A stretch of DNA of 64,000 nucleotides from Bacteroidales bacterium. Lineage in GTDB: Bacteria; Bacteroidota; Bacteroidia; Bacteroidales; F082. This document shows positions 16,041 through 24,594 of the stretch, piece by piece (position 1 is the first letter of the stretch; each line of letters opens with the position of its first letter). The notes beneath the pieces are model-generated. The model searched no databases. It was not told where the DNA came from and worked only from the letters and a program-made list of their open reading frames with translations. Location: the NCBI GenBank assembly GCA_016282015.1, contig JAEEJS010000002.1, positions 1 through 64,000 of the forward strand, written 5' to 3'. Made by a program: the position numbers and the translations under genes.

Positions 16041-17219
16041 GACCAATATGACAATCAAAATTATGACGCCTAAGTATATGGCCCACAATGTGATAGTCCA
16101 AAAATACGAGATATGGTCTAGGCGCTGCTTCGTAATTTCATTACTTTCGTGACGGGTGACCGGGTTAAGCCACATAGTAGAGCCGTCAAAGAAGGTCAGC
16201 ACGGTACGCACATACATATCGGAGGGTTGAATGTCGTAATAAGCCGTGGTGACAGCAGCCGCCTTGTTGTAATTTTCCTCTTTCAGTACAATGCCGTTTT
16301 GACCGATAAACTCCACCTTCTGGAACGGTTTTGTGACGCTCAGGTCGAAATGTGTACCGGTCAGACGGGCATGATTCAAATAAGGTATATCGCGTTTGAA
16401 GCGAGCCACCTTGTCGTCCATTTTTTCAGTGCGGTCTAGATGGAAGTCCACGCCTACAGCCTTGCCCGAAAGCAAAGCGTCGTAGAGTTGGTCGGCGTCG
16501 TTGTCTTTGGCGTTAAGATATGAAATTCTTAAAGCTATGTCGTTAATTTTCAACACATCATGAGTATCATCATCGGCTATCAGATAGACCAGATGACCGT
16601 TTGTTAGAGCCATATCCCAGTGCTCTGGCGAGTTGACAAAGCCGTTCAATACTTCCAAAAGCTTGTAGTTGCTGAGATATTTCATGTCACGCACATTGTA
16701 GCTGCCGTCCACAAAGCTGGGATGTGCCACTGCCACCACTCTGTTCTGCTCACCCAACTTATTGAGCATGTGCTGCTTATGACTCAAAGTCTGATAGAAG
16801 AAATAGTCGATGCGGCGCACTTTTTTTGTACCCAAGCACACCTGATGGGTCTTCCAGACATTGTAGCCGTGCTCAAAACCGGGAATGTAACCGGGGTCAC
16901 GGCCGTCCTCATAACCGTTCACTTTGTTATAATCAGAAATGCCTACATGGTCATAGCCGAAAAGGCGGTACATGCTGTCGTAGACTGCGTTGCCGTTGTT
17001 GCGACCGTTGGTTATGCCTCCGTACTGACGTGTGTGTCCATGGAAATTGCAACACTTCCACCAGGTTGAGTCTATATCCTGATAAGGATTCAGCAGATAG
17101 TCGCCATGGAAAGGCACTGGCTCGTCAAACACATAAACAGGCACAAATATATTCATCGCAATGAGGAAACCCACAAATGCGATTACGATATATAACAAGT
17201 ATTTCAGAACTTTTTTCAT
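16008..17219 (-). CDS. Membrane-anchored PHP-domain (phosphoesterase-like) protein
   Basis: A 403-residue protein with one membrane helix at each end (about 8-28 and 371-393). Between them is a PHP-type metallo-phosphoesterase domain. The metal-site motifs visible are FHGHTRQ (about 60), GYDHVGISDYNKV (about 88-100), VAVAHPSF (about 165) and ADDDTHD (about 215), matching the His/Asp spacing of PHP proteins. A C-terminal beta region carries DLSVTKPFQKVEFIGQNG. The catalytic part is probably periplasmic, which is less common for PHP proteins. Substrate unknown; a phosphoester in glycan or lipid metabolism is possible. It is transcribed divergently from the DMT transporter. The TAG stop lies inside a 42-bp tandem duplication. 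Confidence 0.75.
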   Translation of the reverse strand: MKKVLKYLLYIVIAFVGFLIAMNIFVPVYVFDEPVPFHGDYLLNPYQDIDSTWWKCCNFHGHTRQYGGITNGRNNGNAVYDSMYRLFGYDHVGISDYNKVNGYEDGRDPGYIPGFEHGYNVWKTHQVCLGTKKVRRIDYFFYQTLSHKQHMLNKLGEQNRVVAVAHPSFVDGSYNVRDMKYLSNYKLLEVLNGFVNSPEHWDMALTNGHLVYLIADDDTHDVLKINDIALRISYLNAKDNDADQLYDALLSGKAVGVDFHLDRTEKMDDKVARFKRDIPYLNHARLTGTHFDLSVTKPFQKVEFIGQNGIVLKEENYNKAAAVTTAYYDIQPSDMYVRTVLTFFDGSTMWLNPVTRHESNEITKQRLDHISYFWTITLWAIYLGVIILIVILVKNTSRIKKYT

Positions 17220-17247
17220 TTTATAGCCAATCCGTGCAAATAAAAAG

Positions 17248-17255
17248 CAAAATTA
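17248..17255 (-). promoter_or_regulatory. -7 promoter element for the PHP-domain gene
   Basis: TAATTTTG on the minus strand, exact TAnnTTTG, 28 bases before the ATG at 17219. Confidence 0.6.
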
Positions 17256-17291
17256 CAAAAGATTTTTGAATTGCTTAACAATTTTTTTGAG

Positions 17292-17299
17292 TACTTTTG
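17292..17299 (+). promoter_or_regulatory. -7 promoter element for the DMT transporter (possibly leaderless)
   Basis: TACTTTTG ends four bases before the ATG at 17304. With normal spacing the transcript would begin at or next to that ATG. Confidence 0.6.
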
Positions 17300-17303
17300 C
17301 GCC

Positions 17304-18197
17304 ATGAAAAATAGAAATTACATAGTTCACATAGCAGGTGTTTTAGCCATGATTATGTGGGGGTTATCATTCATCTGGTCGACTCAGGTGTACAGCAGCC
17401 TCAACCCCACTGCAACCATATTCCTTCGCTTGGTGGTGGCCACCATATTCTTCACCGCCATTCTCTTCATCTTTGGCTTGAACGAGAAGGTAAAAAAGGA
17501 ACATCTGGGGCTGTTTGCCTTGGCTGCCATGTTCGAACCCTTTCTGTACTTCATTTTTGAGGGCTACGGTCTGAAGAACACCTCCCCCATCATAGGTGCA
17601 GCCATTATCGCCATGATACCTTTGGTGACACCAATAGCAGCATCAGTTTTCTTGAAAGAGAGGCTGTCGCCCATGAACATATTAGGCTTGATAGTGTCTT
17701 TCCTTGGTGTGATGGTGATGCTGATAAACAAAGATCTGGAATTTGTGGCATCCACCAAAGGCGTGCTGTTTTTGTTCAGCGCCGTGGTGGTGGCCGTAGG
17801 CTATTCCATCTCGCTGGTAAAGCTGACAAAACTTTATAAGCCTCTGACAATCACTTGGATGCAAAACATAATCGGCATGATTTATTTCATACCGCTGACC
17901 ATCATAATGGAAAGATTCGAACCTTCCAATTTTGCCAATATCGGCAGTTACATAGTACCATTGTTATGTTTGGGTGTGTTTTGCAGCGCCATCGCCTACT
18001 CCCTGTGGGCCTTCGCCTTCAGCCGCCTAGGTGCATCCAAAGCCAATGTTTACAGCAACTTGATCCCTGTGTTTACGGGCATTTTCAGTTTTATTTTAGG
18101 CATTGAGGCCTTTGCCAGCAACAAGCTTATCGGCATAGTGATGGTTGTAATCGGTTTGATATTTTCACAGTTAAAAAAGAAGGAGGTCAAGTCATGA
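17304..18197 (+). CDS. DMT-superfamily (EamA) inner-membrane transporter
   Basis: A 297-residue membrane protein with about ten hydrophobic helices arranged as two EamA repeats. It starts MKNRNYIVHIAGVLAMIMWG and ends in a short lysine-rich tail. The repeats meet near residue 145; each carries the usual Pro/Gly helix breaks (for example TPIAASVFLKERLSPMN and SNLIPVFTGIFSFILGIEA). Family members export amino acids, nucleotides or related metabolites; the substrate cannot be told. I chose 17304 because an upstream in-frame start overlaps the promoter. Its stop overlaps the start of the next gene by four bases (ATGA), so the two are translationally coupled. Confidence 0.9.
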   Translation: MKNRNYIVHIAGVLAMIMWGLSFIWSTQVYSSLNPTATIFLRLVVATIFFTAILFIFGLNEKVKKEHLGLFALAAMFEPFLYFIFEGYGLKNTSPIIGAAIIAMIPLVTPIAASVFLKERLSPMNILGLIVSFLGVMVMLINKDLEFVASTKGVLFLFSAVVVAVGYSISLVKLTKLYKPLTITWMQNIIGMIYFIPLTIIMERFEPSNFANIGSYIVPLLCLGVFCSAIAYSLWAFAFSRLGASKANVYSNLIPVFTGIFSFILGIEAFASNKLIGIVMVVIGLIFSQLKKKEVKS

Positions 18198-18961
18198 TTA
18201 CCAGCAAGACCAATCCTAAAATCAAGAATATCATCAAGTTGGAGAAGGCTTCCGAGCGTCGTGAGCAAAACCGCATACTCATTGAGGGCAGACGCGAGAT
18301 TGAGCGCGCCGTGGCCTGCGGTTTCGAAATCGACACTCTGTTTGTATGTCCCGACATTGCGCAGGACGGCCCTGTGGCCACGGCGCGCTCGGTCGAGGAA
18401 GTCAGTTTGGAAGTGTTCGAGAAGATAGCCTACCGTGAAGGTAGCGACGGTCTTTTAGCCGTTGCCATTCCGAAATACGCCGACTTGCATCAGTTTAAGC
18501 CCAAGAAGAACCCTCTCATCATAGTGCTTGAGACAGTGGAGAAGCCAGGCAACCTGGGAGCTGTTATGCGTACCGCAGACGCAGCCGGTGTGGACGCTGT
18601 GATAATAGCCGACCCGCGCACCGACCTATACAACCCCAACGCCATTCGAGCCAGCGTGGGATGCATATTCTCGGTACCATTATTCGCCTGCTCTTCGGAA
18701 GACTGCATTAAATGGCTTAAAGCCAACAACATAACAATATATTGCACATATCTGAAAGCCTCCATCGATTATCTGGACGCTGACTTCAGGAAAGCATCGG
18801 CCATAGTGATGGGTACAGAAGCTACCGGCATCTCGCAGCAGTGGGTTGAAGCCGCCGACCAGAACATCATTATCCCGATGAATGGCATAGCCGACTCGCT
18901 CAACGTCAGCGTCACAACGGCAATAGTCACGTTCGAGGCTATAAGACAGAGAAGAGTTTAG
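18194..18961 (+). CDS. SpoU/TrmH-family RNA 2'-O-methyltransferase
   Basis: A 255-residue SPOUT-class methyltransferase using S-adenosylmethionine to methylate ribose 2'-OH in rRNA or tRNA. An N-terminal L30e-like RNA-binding part starts MITSKTNPKIKNIIKL. The SpoU domain shows motif 1 EKPGNLGAVMRTADAAG (about 116-132, catalytic Arg), motif 2 IVMGTEATGIS (about 207) and motif 3 IPMNGIADSLNVSVTTAI (about 230), which form the trefoil knot. Length is normal. It is coupled to the DMT gene and its stop abuts the thioesterase gene. The target nucleotide cannot be inferred. Confidence 0.93.
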   Translation: MITSKTNPKIKNIIKLEKASERREQNRILIEGRREIERAVACGFEIDTLFVCPDIAQDGPVATARSVEEVSLEVFEKIAYREGSDGLLAVAIPKYADLHQFKPKKNPLIIVLETVEKPGNLGAVMRTADAAGVDAVIIADPRTDLYNPNAIRASVGCIFSVPLFACSSEDCIKWLKANNITIYCTYLKASIDYLDADFRKASAIVMGTEATGISQQWVEAADQNIIIPMNGIADSLNVSVTTAIVTFEAIRQRRV

Positions 18962-18978
18962 TGTTGAAAGTGTCAGTT

Positions 18979-19710
18979 ATGGAAAACAATCATTATACCA
19001 AGAATTTCAAAGTCATGTCGAGCTATTGCGACAGCATCAACCGCCTTAGCCCATTCATGATGCAGACCTTATTTGAGGAATTGGCCGACGCCAACGCCAC
19101 ACAGCTTGGCATAGACCAGCCCACCCTTATGCAGCGTGACAGTGCGTTTTGGGTTGTGCGTCGCATAAAATTCGAGTTCAAGAGTGTGGTGAAAGACCAC
19201 GATGACGTCATATTGAAAACCTGGCCTTCAGGTCCTGAAATGCTCAGATGCTTCCGTTCATATCAGATATTGAAACCCAATATGGAGCCTGCCGTCAACA
19301 GCCTAGCTGAATGGGTCATTTTGGACAAGGAGACTCGTCGTTTGCGCAAAACTGACAGCGTACAGTATCCAGACATTGAATTCCTTCCGGAGAAAGCCTG
19401 CGAGCCTTCGTTCAAGAGATTCAAAGACAACTTCACCGAAGAGGACTTCGTTTATGAGAAGGTAATCCGCGCCTGCGACATCGACATATCGCATCACACT
19501 AACAACACAAAATACTGCATGATGGTGCTCGATTCTTTCTCCATCAAAGAGTTGGAATCCATGACGCTCAAAGAGTTGGAGATTCATTACGAAGCGGAGA
19601 GTTTGGAGGGCGATCGCCTTAGAGTCTACCGCAAACAAGAGGATGGAGAGTGGCATTTCGCAATCAAGAGAGATGGCAAGGTTATAACCTATGCGGTAAT
19701 CAGGGTTTAA
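18979..19710 (+). CDS. Acyl-ACP thioesterase (FatA-like double hotdog)
   Basis: A 243-residue thioesterase expected to hydrolyse acyl-ACP and release free fatty acids in the cytoplasm. There are two hotdog domains: the first contains SINRLSPFMMQTLFEELAD and the second the active-site segment DIDISHHTNNTKYCMMVLD (about 170-188), matching the Asn/His region of PF01643 enzymes. The start is MENNHYTKN; a GTG six codons upstream overlaps the preceding stop and is less likely. It is third in an operon with the DMT transporter and the SpoU methyltransferase; no functional link among the three is obvious. Confidence 0.9.
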   Translation: MENNHYTKNFKVMSSYCDSINRLSPFMMQTLFEELADANATQLGIDQPTLMQRDSAFWVVRRIKFEFKSVVKDHDDVILKTWPSGPEMLRCFRSYQILKPNMEPAVNSLAEWVILDKETRRLRKTDSVQYPDIEFLPEKACEPSFKRFKDNFTEEDFVYEKVIRACDIDISHHTNNTKYCMMVLDSFSIKELESMTLKELEIHYEAESLEGDRLRVYRKQEDGEWHFAIKRDGKVITYAVIRV

Positions 19711-19754
19711 GGTCCAAATTTTATTATTAATTTGGTGTTATCAGTAAAATTCCC

Positions 19755-19762
19755 TATTTTTG
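19755..19762 (+). promoter_or_regulatory. -7 promoter element for the DAGK-like to CotH operon
   Basis: TATTTTTG, exact TAnnTTTG, 18 bases before the ATG at 19781. It overlaps a TTG at 19760, ruling that codon out as start for this transcript. Confidence 0.65.
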
Positions 19763-19780
19763 CAAAAATTTGGGAAGGAT

Positions 19781-20686
19781 ATGAAGCATATATTCATTGT
19801 CAATACTGTCGCCGGCGAGCACTCCTGCCTCAAAGAGGTGGAGAAAGCCATAGCCAATGAAGACGAAGTTATTGATTATGAAATCATTACACCCAATTCA
19901 GCCACAGACAACATCGACCACATCAAAGCATACCTCGAGACTCATCCCGACGAGGAAGTGCGTTTTTACGCTTGCGGCGGTGACGGTACTCTCAACAAAG
20001 TGGCGAGCGGCATCTACGGTTACCCGAATGCCAGTTTAGCCGTTTTGGCCTATGGCAGCGGCAACGATTACATCAAGTATTACGCCGATTTACAGACATT
20101 CAGGAACGTTGAGGGCGCCATGCACGGCACCGAAAAATGTGTCGACCTAATGCAGGTCAACGAGCGATTCGCCGTCAACGCCACGCATTTCGGTTTGGAC
20201 TCTGTGGTAGCTAAGGTAATGCACAAAATCCGCCGCTACCCTATCATTGGAGGCAAGATGTGCTACCCCATAGCTGTGTTTAGGGCATTTTTGACGGGAA
20301 TGCGCACAAAATGCACCGTTTACGCCGATGGCGAGAAGCTCAACGATGGCAAGATATGCCTCTGCACCATTGCCAACGGCAAATATGTAGGCGGCAGTTA
20401 CCAATGCGCCCCCCGTTCTCTTAATGACGACGGCCTTTTGGAAGTATGCCTCATCAAGCCGGTTTCGAGAATAAAATTCGCGTTGCTGAAAAAGTATTAT
20501 GCAAACGGAACCTATCTAGATAATCCGAAATTCAGCAAATATATAGTTTATCGTAGGGCCAAACAGGTAGTAATTGAAGGCGAAAAAGGGTTCTGCGTAT
20601 CTTTGGACGGTGAGGTTTTGAATAGTGAACATATTGTTGTTGAAAATAAGCAGCAGGCTATAAAATTTGTTGTCCCGAAAGTTTGA
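19781..20686 (+). CDS. Diacylglycerol/sphingoid-type lipid kinase family protein (YegS/BmrU-like)
   Basis: A 301-residue DAGK-catalytic-domain protein that probably phosphorylates a lipid alcohol with ATP. Seen: the N-terminal Rossmann-like start HIFIVNTVAGEHS, the nucleotide-binding CGGDGTLNKVASGI (about 65-78), AYGSGNDYIKYY (about 88), and the C-terminal beta domain with NGKYVGGSYQCAPRSLNDDG (about 202-221), whose Asp-Asp-Gly matches the family. Substrate choice (diacylglycerol, sphingosine or other) cannot be told. It starts a transcription unit that continues 24 bases later into the acyl-CoA synthetase gene. Confidence 0.9.
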   Translation: MKHIFIVNTVAGEHSCLKEVEKAIANEDEVIDYEIITPNSATDNIDHIKAYLETHPDEEVRFYACGGDGTLNKVASGIYGYPNASLAVLAYGSGNDYIKYYADLQTFRNVEGAMHGTEKCVDLMQVNERFAVNATHFGLDSVVAKVMHKIRRYPIIGGKMCYPIAVFRAFLTGMRTKCTVYADGEKLNDGKICLCTIANGKYVGGSYQCAPRSLNDDGLLEVCLIKPVSRIKFALLKKYYANGTYLDNPKFSKYIVYRRAKQVVIEGEKGFCVSLDGEVLNSEHIVVENKQQAIKFVVPKV

Positions 20687-20710
20687 AATTAAGAATTAAA
20701 TATAAGTATC

Positions 20711-22783
20711 ATGATTGCAAGAGAACTATTAAATCCGAAAAGCATCGTTGTGTGCGGTGCGTCGAGTGACATCCACAAACCAGGTGGAAAAGCTTTGAAA
20801 AACCTTCTTGAGAGCCCATTCAGTGGTCCTGTTTATGCAGTAAACCCGAAAGAGAGCGAGGTGCAAGGCGTGAAATGCTATTCCAAGGTCGACGACCTTC
20901 CGCAGGTGGAATGCGCAATCCTCTGTATCGCTGCCAAGTTCTGTGCACAGACAGTGGACGTGTTGGCAAAAGAGAAAGGTTGTAAGGGCTTTATCATCAT
21001 CAGCGCCGGATTTTCTGAAGAAAGCCACGAGGGAGCTGAAATCGAGAAACATATAGTCGACACCATCAATAGCGTAGGCGGCAGCCTGATTGGCCCTAAC
21101 TGCACAGGCTTCCTCAACGTAAACTATGCAGGATGCTTCGACACTCCTATTCCAACCCTCGACCCTCATGGAGTCGATTTCATCACAGGATCAGGCGCCA
21201 CAGCAGTGTTCATCAAGGAATACGGTATGAGCAACGGTCTGAAGTTCAACAGCGTTTGGGCTGTGGGCAACTCAGCTCAGCTCGGTATTGAGGACGTTTT
21301 GGAGCACTTGGACGAGACCTTCGACCCAGTGAAGTCGAGCCGTGTCATCATGCTTTACATGGAAAAGATCGGCGACCCGCAGAGATTGCTCAAACACTCA
21401 CGCAGCCTTATCAACAAGGGATGCCATATCGCAGCCATCAAGAGCGGCAACAGCGCTGCCGGCTCACGTGCCGCCTCGTCACACACTGGCGCTTTGGCCA
21501 CCAGCGACGCCGCTGTTGATGCATTGTTCCGCAAAGCTGGCATCGTGCGCTGCCAAAACCGTCAGGAGCTGACAACAGTATGCGCTGTCTTCATGCATCC
21601 TGAAATCAAAGGTAAACGCTGCGCCGTCATCACACACGCCGGCGGTCCGGCTGTCATGCTCACCGACGTTTTAAGCAACGGCGGCATGGAAGTTCCTTCA
21701 TTGAAAGAACACCCGGCAAGCCCTGCCCTGTTAGAGAAACTTTTCGGCGGCTCGTCAGTGGGTAACCCTATCGACTTCCTCGCCACAGGAACAGCTGAGC
21801 AACTCGGATATATCATCGACACTGTCGAGAACGAATACACAGATATCGACTTCTCAGTGGTCATCTTCGGCTCACCTGGATTGTTCAGCAACAAAGAGGT
21901 TTACGACCTGCTGGATGAAAAGATGAAGACCTGCAAGAAGCCTATCTTTCCAGTGTTGCCTTCAATCATTAACGTGAAAGACGAAATCAACGATTTCATC
22001 GCAAAAGGCCGCATCAACTTCCCAGAGGAATGCGTGCTTGGTAATGCAATATGCAAAGTTTACAACACACCAAAGCCTCAGCCAGAACATGTTGAGCTGC
22101 CTAAGATTGATGTGGCTCGCATCCGCAAAACCATCGACCGTTGCAAGTCAGGTTATCTGGAGATTGCCGACTACAACGAGCTTTTGGACGCTGCCGGCAT
22201 CAGCCGCAAGAAATCGGTGGAAGTCAGCAAGAAAGAAGACGCTCTTGCATTCGCTAAAGAAGTCGGTTGCTCGAAAGATGTGCCGCTGGTGATGAAGGTT
22301 GTCGGTCCGCTCCACAAATCAGACGTGGGTGGCGTGACACTCGGCGTGAAAGACCTTGACACTGTGGCTAAGGAATTCGACCGCTTGATTGCCATCAAAG
22401 ACACTTACGCAGTTGAGATGTACCCGATGCTTGACGGTATCGACGTTTACATCGGCGCAATCAAGGATGCCAAGTTCGGTCATCAGATCTTCTTCGGTTT
22501 GGGCGGTATCTTCATCGAAGTGTTGAAAGACGTTCAATCAGCCCTCGCTCCTATCACAGCCGACGAAGCCAAGGAGATGCTCAAACAGCTTAAAGGATAC
22601 AAGATTTTGCAAGGCGTGCGCGGTCAGGAAGGTGTCAACATCGACCTTTATGCCGACCAGGTGGCTCGCGTGAGCGCATTGGTGCAAGCTGCTCCGGAAA
22701 TCGCCGAGATGGACCTCAACCCGTTGCTCGGCAATCCACGCTACGTGACAGCTGTCGACGCCCGTATCAGAATCGAGAAATAA
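20711..22783 (+). CDS. ADP-forming acetate/acyl-CoA ligase (fused alpha-beta)
   Basis: A 690-residue NDP-forming acyl-CoA synthetase that converts acetyl-CoA (or another acyl-CoA), ADP and phosphate to the acid, CoA and ATP, a substrate-level phosphorylation step in fermentation. Domain order: CoA-binding Rossmann domain (SIVVCGASSDIHKPGGKAL, about 13), succinyl-CoA-ligase flavodoxin-like domain with the phospho-His site ASSHTGALATSDAAVD (His near 257), a hinge near 450, and a C-terminal ATP-grasp domain with VVGPLHKSDVGGVTLGV and FGLGGIFIEVLKD. Fusion of both subunits in one chain is a known arrangement. It lies in a unit with a lipid kinase and CotH genes. Confidence 0.92.
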   Translation: MIARELLNPKSIVVCGASSDIHKPGGKALKNLLESPFSGPVYAVNPKESEVQGVKCYSKVDDLPQVECAILCIAAKFCAQTVDVLAKEKGCKGFIIISAGFSEESHEGAEIEKHIVDTINSVGGSLIGPNCTGFLNVNYAGCFDTPIPTLDPHGVDFITGSGATAVFIKEYGMSNGLKFNSVWAVGNSAQLGIEDVLEHLDETFDPVKSSRVIMLYMEKIGDPQRLLKHSRSLINKGCHIAAIKSGNSAAGSRAASSHTGALATSDAAVDALFRKAGIVRCQNRQELTTVCAVFMHPEIKGKRCAVITHAGGPAVMLTDVLSNGGMEVPSLKEHPASPALLEKLFGGSSVGNPIDFLATGTAEQLGYIIDTVENEYTDIDFSVVIFGSPGLFSNKEVYDLLDEKMKTCKKPIFPVLPSIINVKDEINDFIAKGRINFPEECVLGNAICKVYNTPKPQPEHVELPKIDVARIRKTIDRCKSGYLEIADYNELLDAAGISRKKSVEVSKKEDALAFAKEVGCSKDVPLVMKVVGPLHKSDVGGVTLGVKDLDTVAKEFDRLIAIKDTYAVEMYPMLDGIDVYIGAIKDAKFGHQIFFGLGGIFIEVLKDVQSALAPITADEAKEMLKQLKGYKILQGVRGQEGVNIDLYADQVARVSALVQAAPEIAEMDLNPLLGNPRYVTAVDARIRIEK

Positions 22784-22792
22784 AATCTCGTG

Positions 22793-24592
22793 ATGAAAAA
22801 GATATGCTTTATAGCATTCATCGTGATGATGTTACGGCTTGGGCTCAATGCTCAGACCGTAACATTCTCACATTCAGGAGGTTTCTATGAAAGTAGTTTC
22901 AGCCTGGAATTGACCTGCGACCCGGCATATCACATACGTTACACTACCAACGGCGCCGCCCCCGACGCCAACTCAACGCTTTATACCGGCCCTCTGTATT
23001 TGAACGAGGGTTTGTATTCAAATTCCAACATTTACACCATACCCACAACCATCGACGAGCTTCTATTCACGCCCAATTCAGTGATGAAATGCATCATTAT
23101 CAGGGCTTGTGCGTTCGACAATAATGAAAACTGCGTCGGGACGGTGACAACACAGAGTTATTTCATCAACGAGCTTGGCTGCGACACTCATGGCCTGCCA
23201 GCGATGTCAATAGCCGCCGATTCGTCGGATTTGTTCGACTATTACACCGGAATTTTTGTCAAAGGTGTCAATTTCGACCCGGAACACAGTTATTGGACCG
23301 GCAATTATTACATGAGCGGCGACGAGTGGGAACGCGTTGTAAACATCGAGTTTTATGAGACAGCCGACAACAGCGGTGTCAACCAGACAGCCGGCCTCAG
23401 AACACATGGAGGCACAGCGCGTCGCGGACCGCAAAAAGGCATGAAACTCTATGCCCGACAGGAATACGGCACAAAACGTTTTTATCACAAATTCTTTAAC
23501 GACTCGCCTAAAAACAGCGTCAAACATCTGGTTTTGAAGCCATTCAGCTGCCAGTGGTTCTCAATAGGAATCCAAGACTGGATTTGCAACAGCATGGCAA
23601 GAAGCATAGGCTTGGAGTATATCTTATCGCGTCCGGAAGCGCTTTTCATCAACGGTGAATATTGGGGCATCTACTATGTCAGCGAACGCCCCGACTCGCA
23701 TTATCTGGAAGACCATTTCGGGCACAGCGACGACGATTACAATGTCATCGGCAGTTGGCACGGTGAGGCTGAAGACGGCCAGAACGTCAATTTCATCCAG
23801 ATGATGCAATGGCTCGAAGACGCCGACTTGTCTGATTCCACCAATTACGAACACCTATGTTCGCTCATCGATGTCGACAATTTCATAAACTATTACTGTC
23901 TGGAGCTTTTCATAGCTAACAACGACTGGCCGGCTAACAACATGCGGTGTTATCAATACCTTGACGGCAAATGGCGCTGGATTTTCTTTGACGGCGACGA
24001 TTGTCTACAAAAGATGGATTTTGACGTTTTCGGCAACGCCACCTGCGAACAGAATCTGGGCTGGCCTACTGACGCAATATCGACGCTGATGTTCAGACGG
24101 CTGCTCGAAAACAACGACTTCAGGTCGGCATTTTACACTAGATTCGAGCGTTTGTTGAGCAATCAATTCGATTATGCCGCAACTAATCCTTATTTAACAT
24201 TTGCCAAAAGTCTGGTGATTGATGAGATACCACAGCAAGCGGCACGTTTCAACAGACCCAAAAATCTGTCATCATGGATAAATAGTGTCAACAACATTGA
24301 CAGTTTCATGGGTGACAGATGCGACAACATGAGAGATCGCATCAACGAGTTATTCGTAAGCCTTGGTGAGAATCAGAGCATTACAGCGTCTATATTCCCC
24401 AACCCGACACACGGACAAATTCACATCAATCTAACCGACAATCAGTTCACTCCGATTAAAATTCAGGTTTTCAACCTTGTCGGGACGCTCCTGTATGAGG
24501 AGTACACAACCACATCCTTAGCCATCGACATGCCGACAGGCATTTATCTTATAAAAATTGGAAATTCAACACAACGTGTTGTCGTCATTTAA
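22793..24592 (+). CDS. CotH kinase-family protein with chitobiase-like N-domain and T9SS sorting tail
   Basis: A 599-residue exported protein. The signal peptide (about 1-20, ending LRLGLNAQ) precedes a chitobiase/hexosaminidase C-terminal-type beta domain (YHIRYTTNGAAPDANSTLY, about 40-60). The CotH kinase domain follows (about 140-470): FINGEYWGIYYVSERPDSH, then NNMRCYQYLDGKWRWIFFDG with an Asp-Gly-Asp-Asp metal site near 399. The last 75 residues form a T9SS type A sorting domain (SIFPNPTHGQIHINL, IYLIKIG). By family analogy it phosphorylates a surface protein or glycan. The GTG three bases upstream is a less likely start. A membrane-anchored paralogue follows after two bases. Confidence 0.88.
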   Translation: MKKICFIAFIVMMLRLGLNAQTVTFSHSGGFYESSFSLELTCDPAYHIRYTTNGAAPDANSTLYTGPLYLNEGLYSNSNIYTIPTTIDELLFTPNSVMKCIIIRACAFDNNENCVGTVTTQSYFINELGCDTHGLPAMSIAADSSDLFDYYTGIFVKGVNFDPEHSYWTGNYYMSGDEWERVVNIEFYETADNSGVNQTAGLRTHGGTARRGPQKGMKLYARQEYGTKRFYHKFFNDSPKNSVKHLVLKPFSCQWFSIGIQDWICNSMARSIGLEYILSRPEALFINGEYWGIYYVSERPDSHYLEDHFGHSDDDYNVIGSWHGEAEDGQNVNFIQMMQWLEDADLSDSTNYEHLCSLIDVDNFINYYCLELFIANNDWPANNMRCYQYLDGKWRWIFFDGDDCLQKMDFDVFGNATCEQNLGWPTDAISTLMFRRLLENNDFRSAFYTRFERLLSNQFDYAATNPYLTFAKSLVIDEIPQQAARFNRPKNLSSWINSVNNIDSFMGDRCDNMRDRINELFVSLGENQSITASIFPNPTHGQIHINLTDNQFTPIKIQVFNLVGTLLYEEYTTTSLAIDMPTGIYLIKIGNSTQRVVVI

Positions 24593-24594
24593 TT

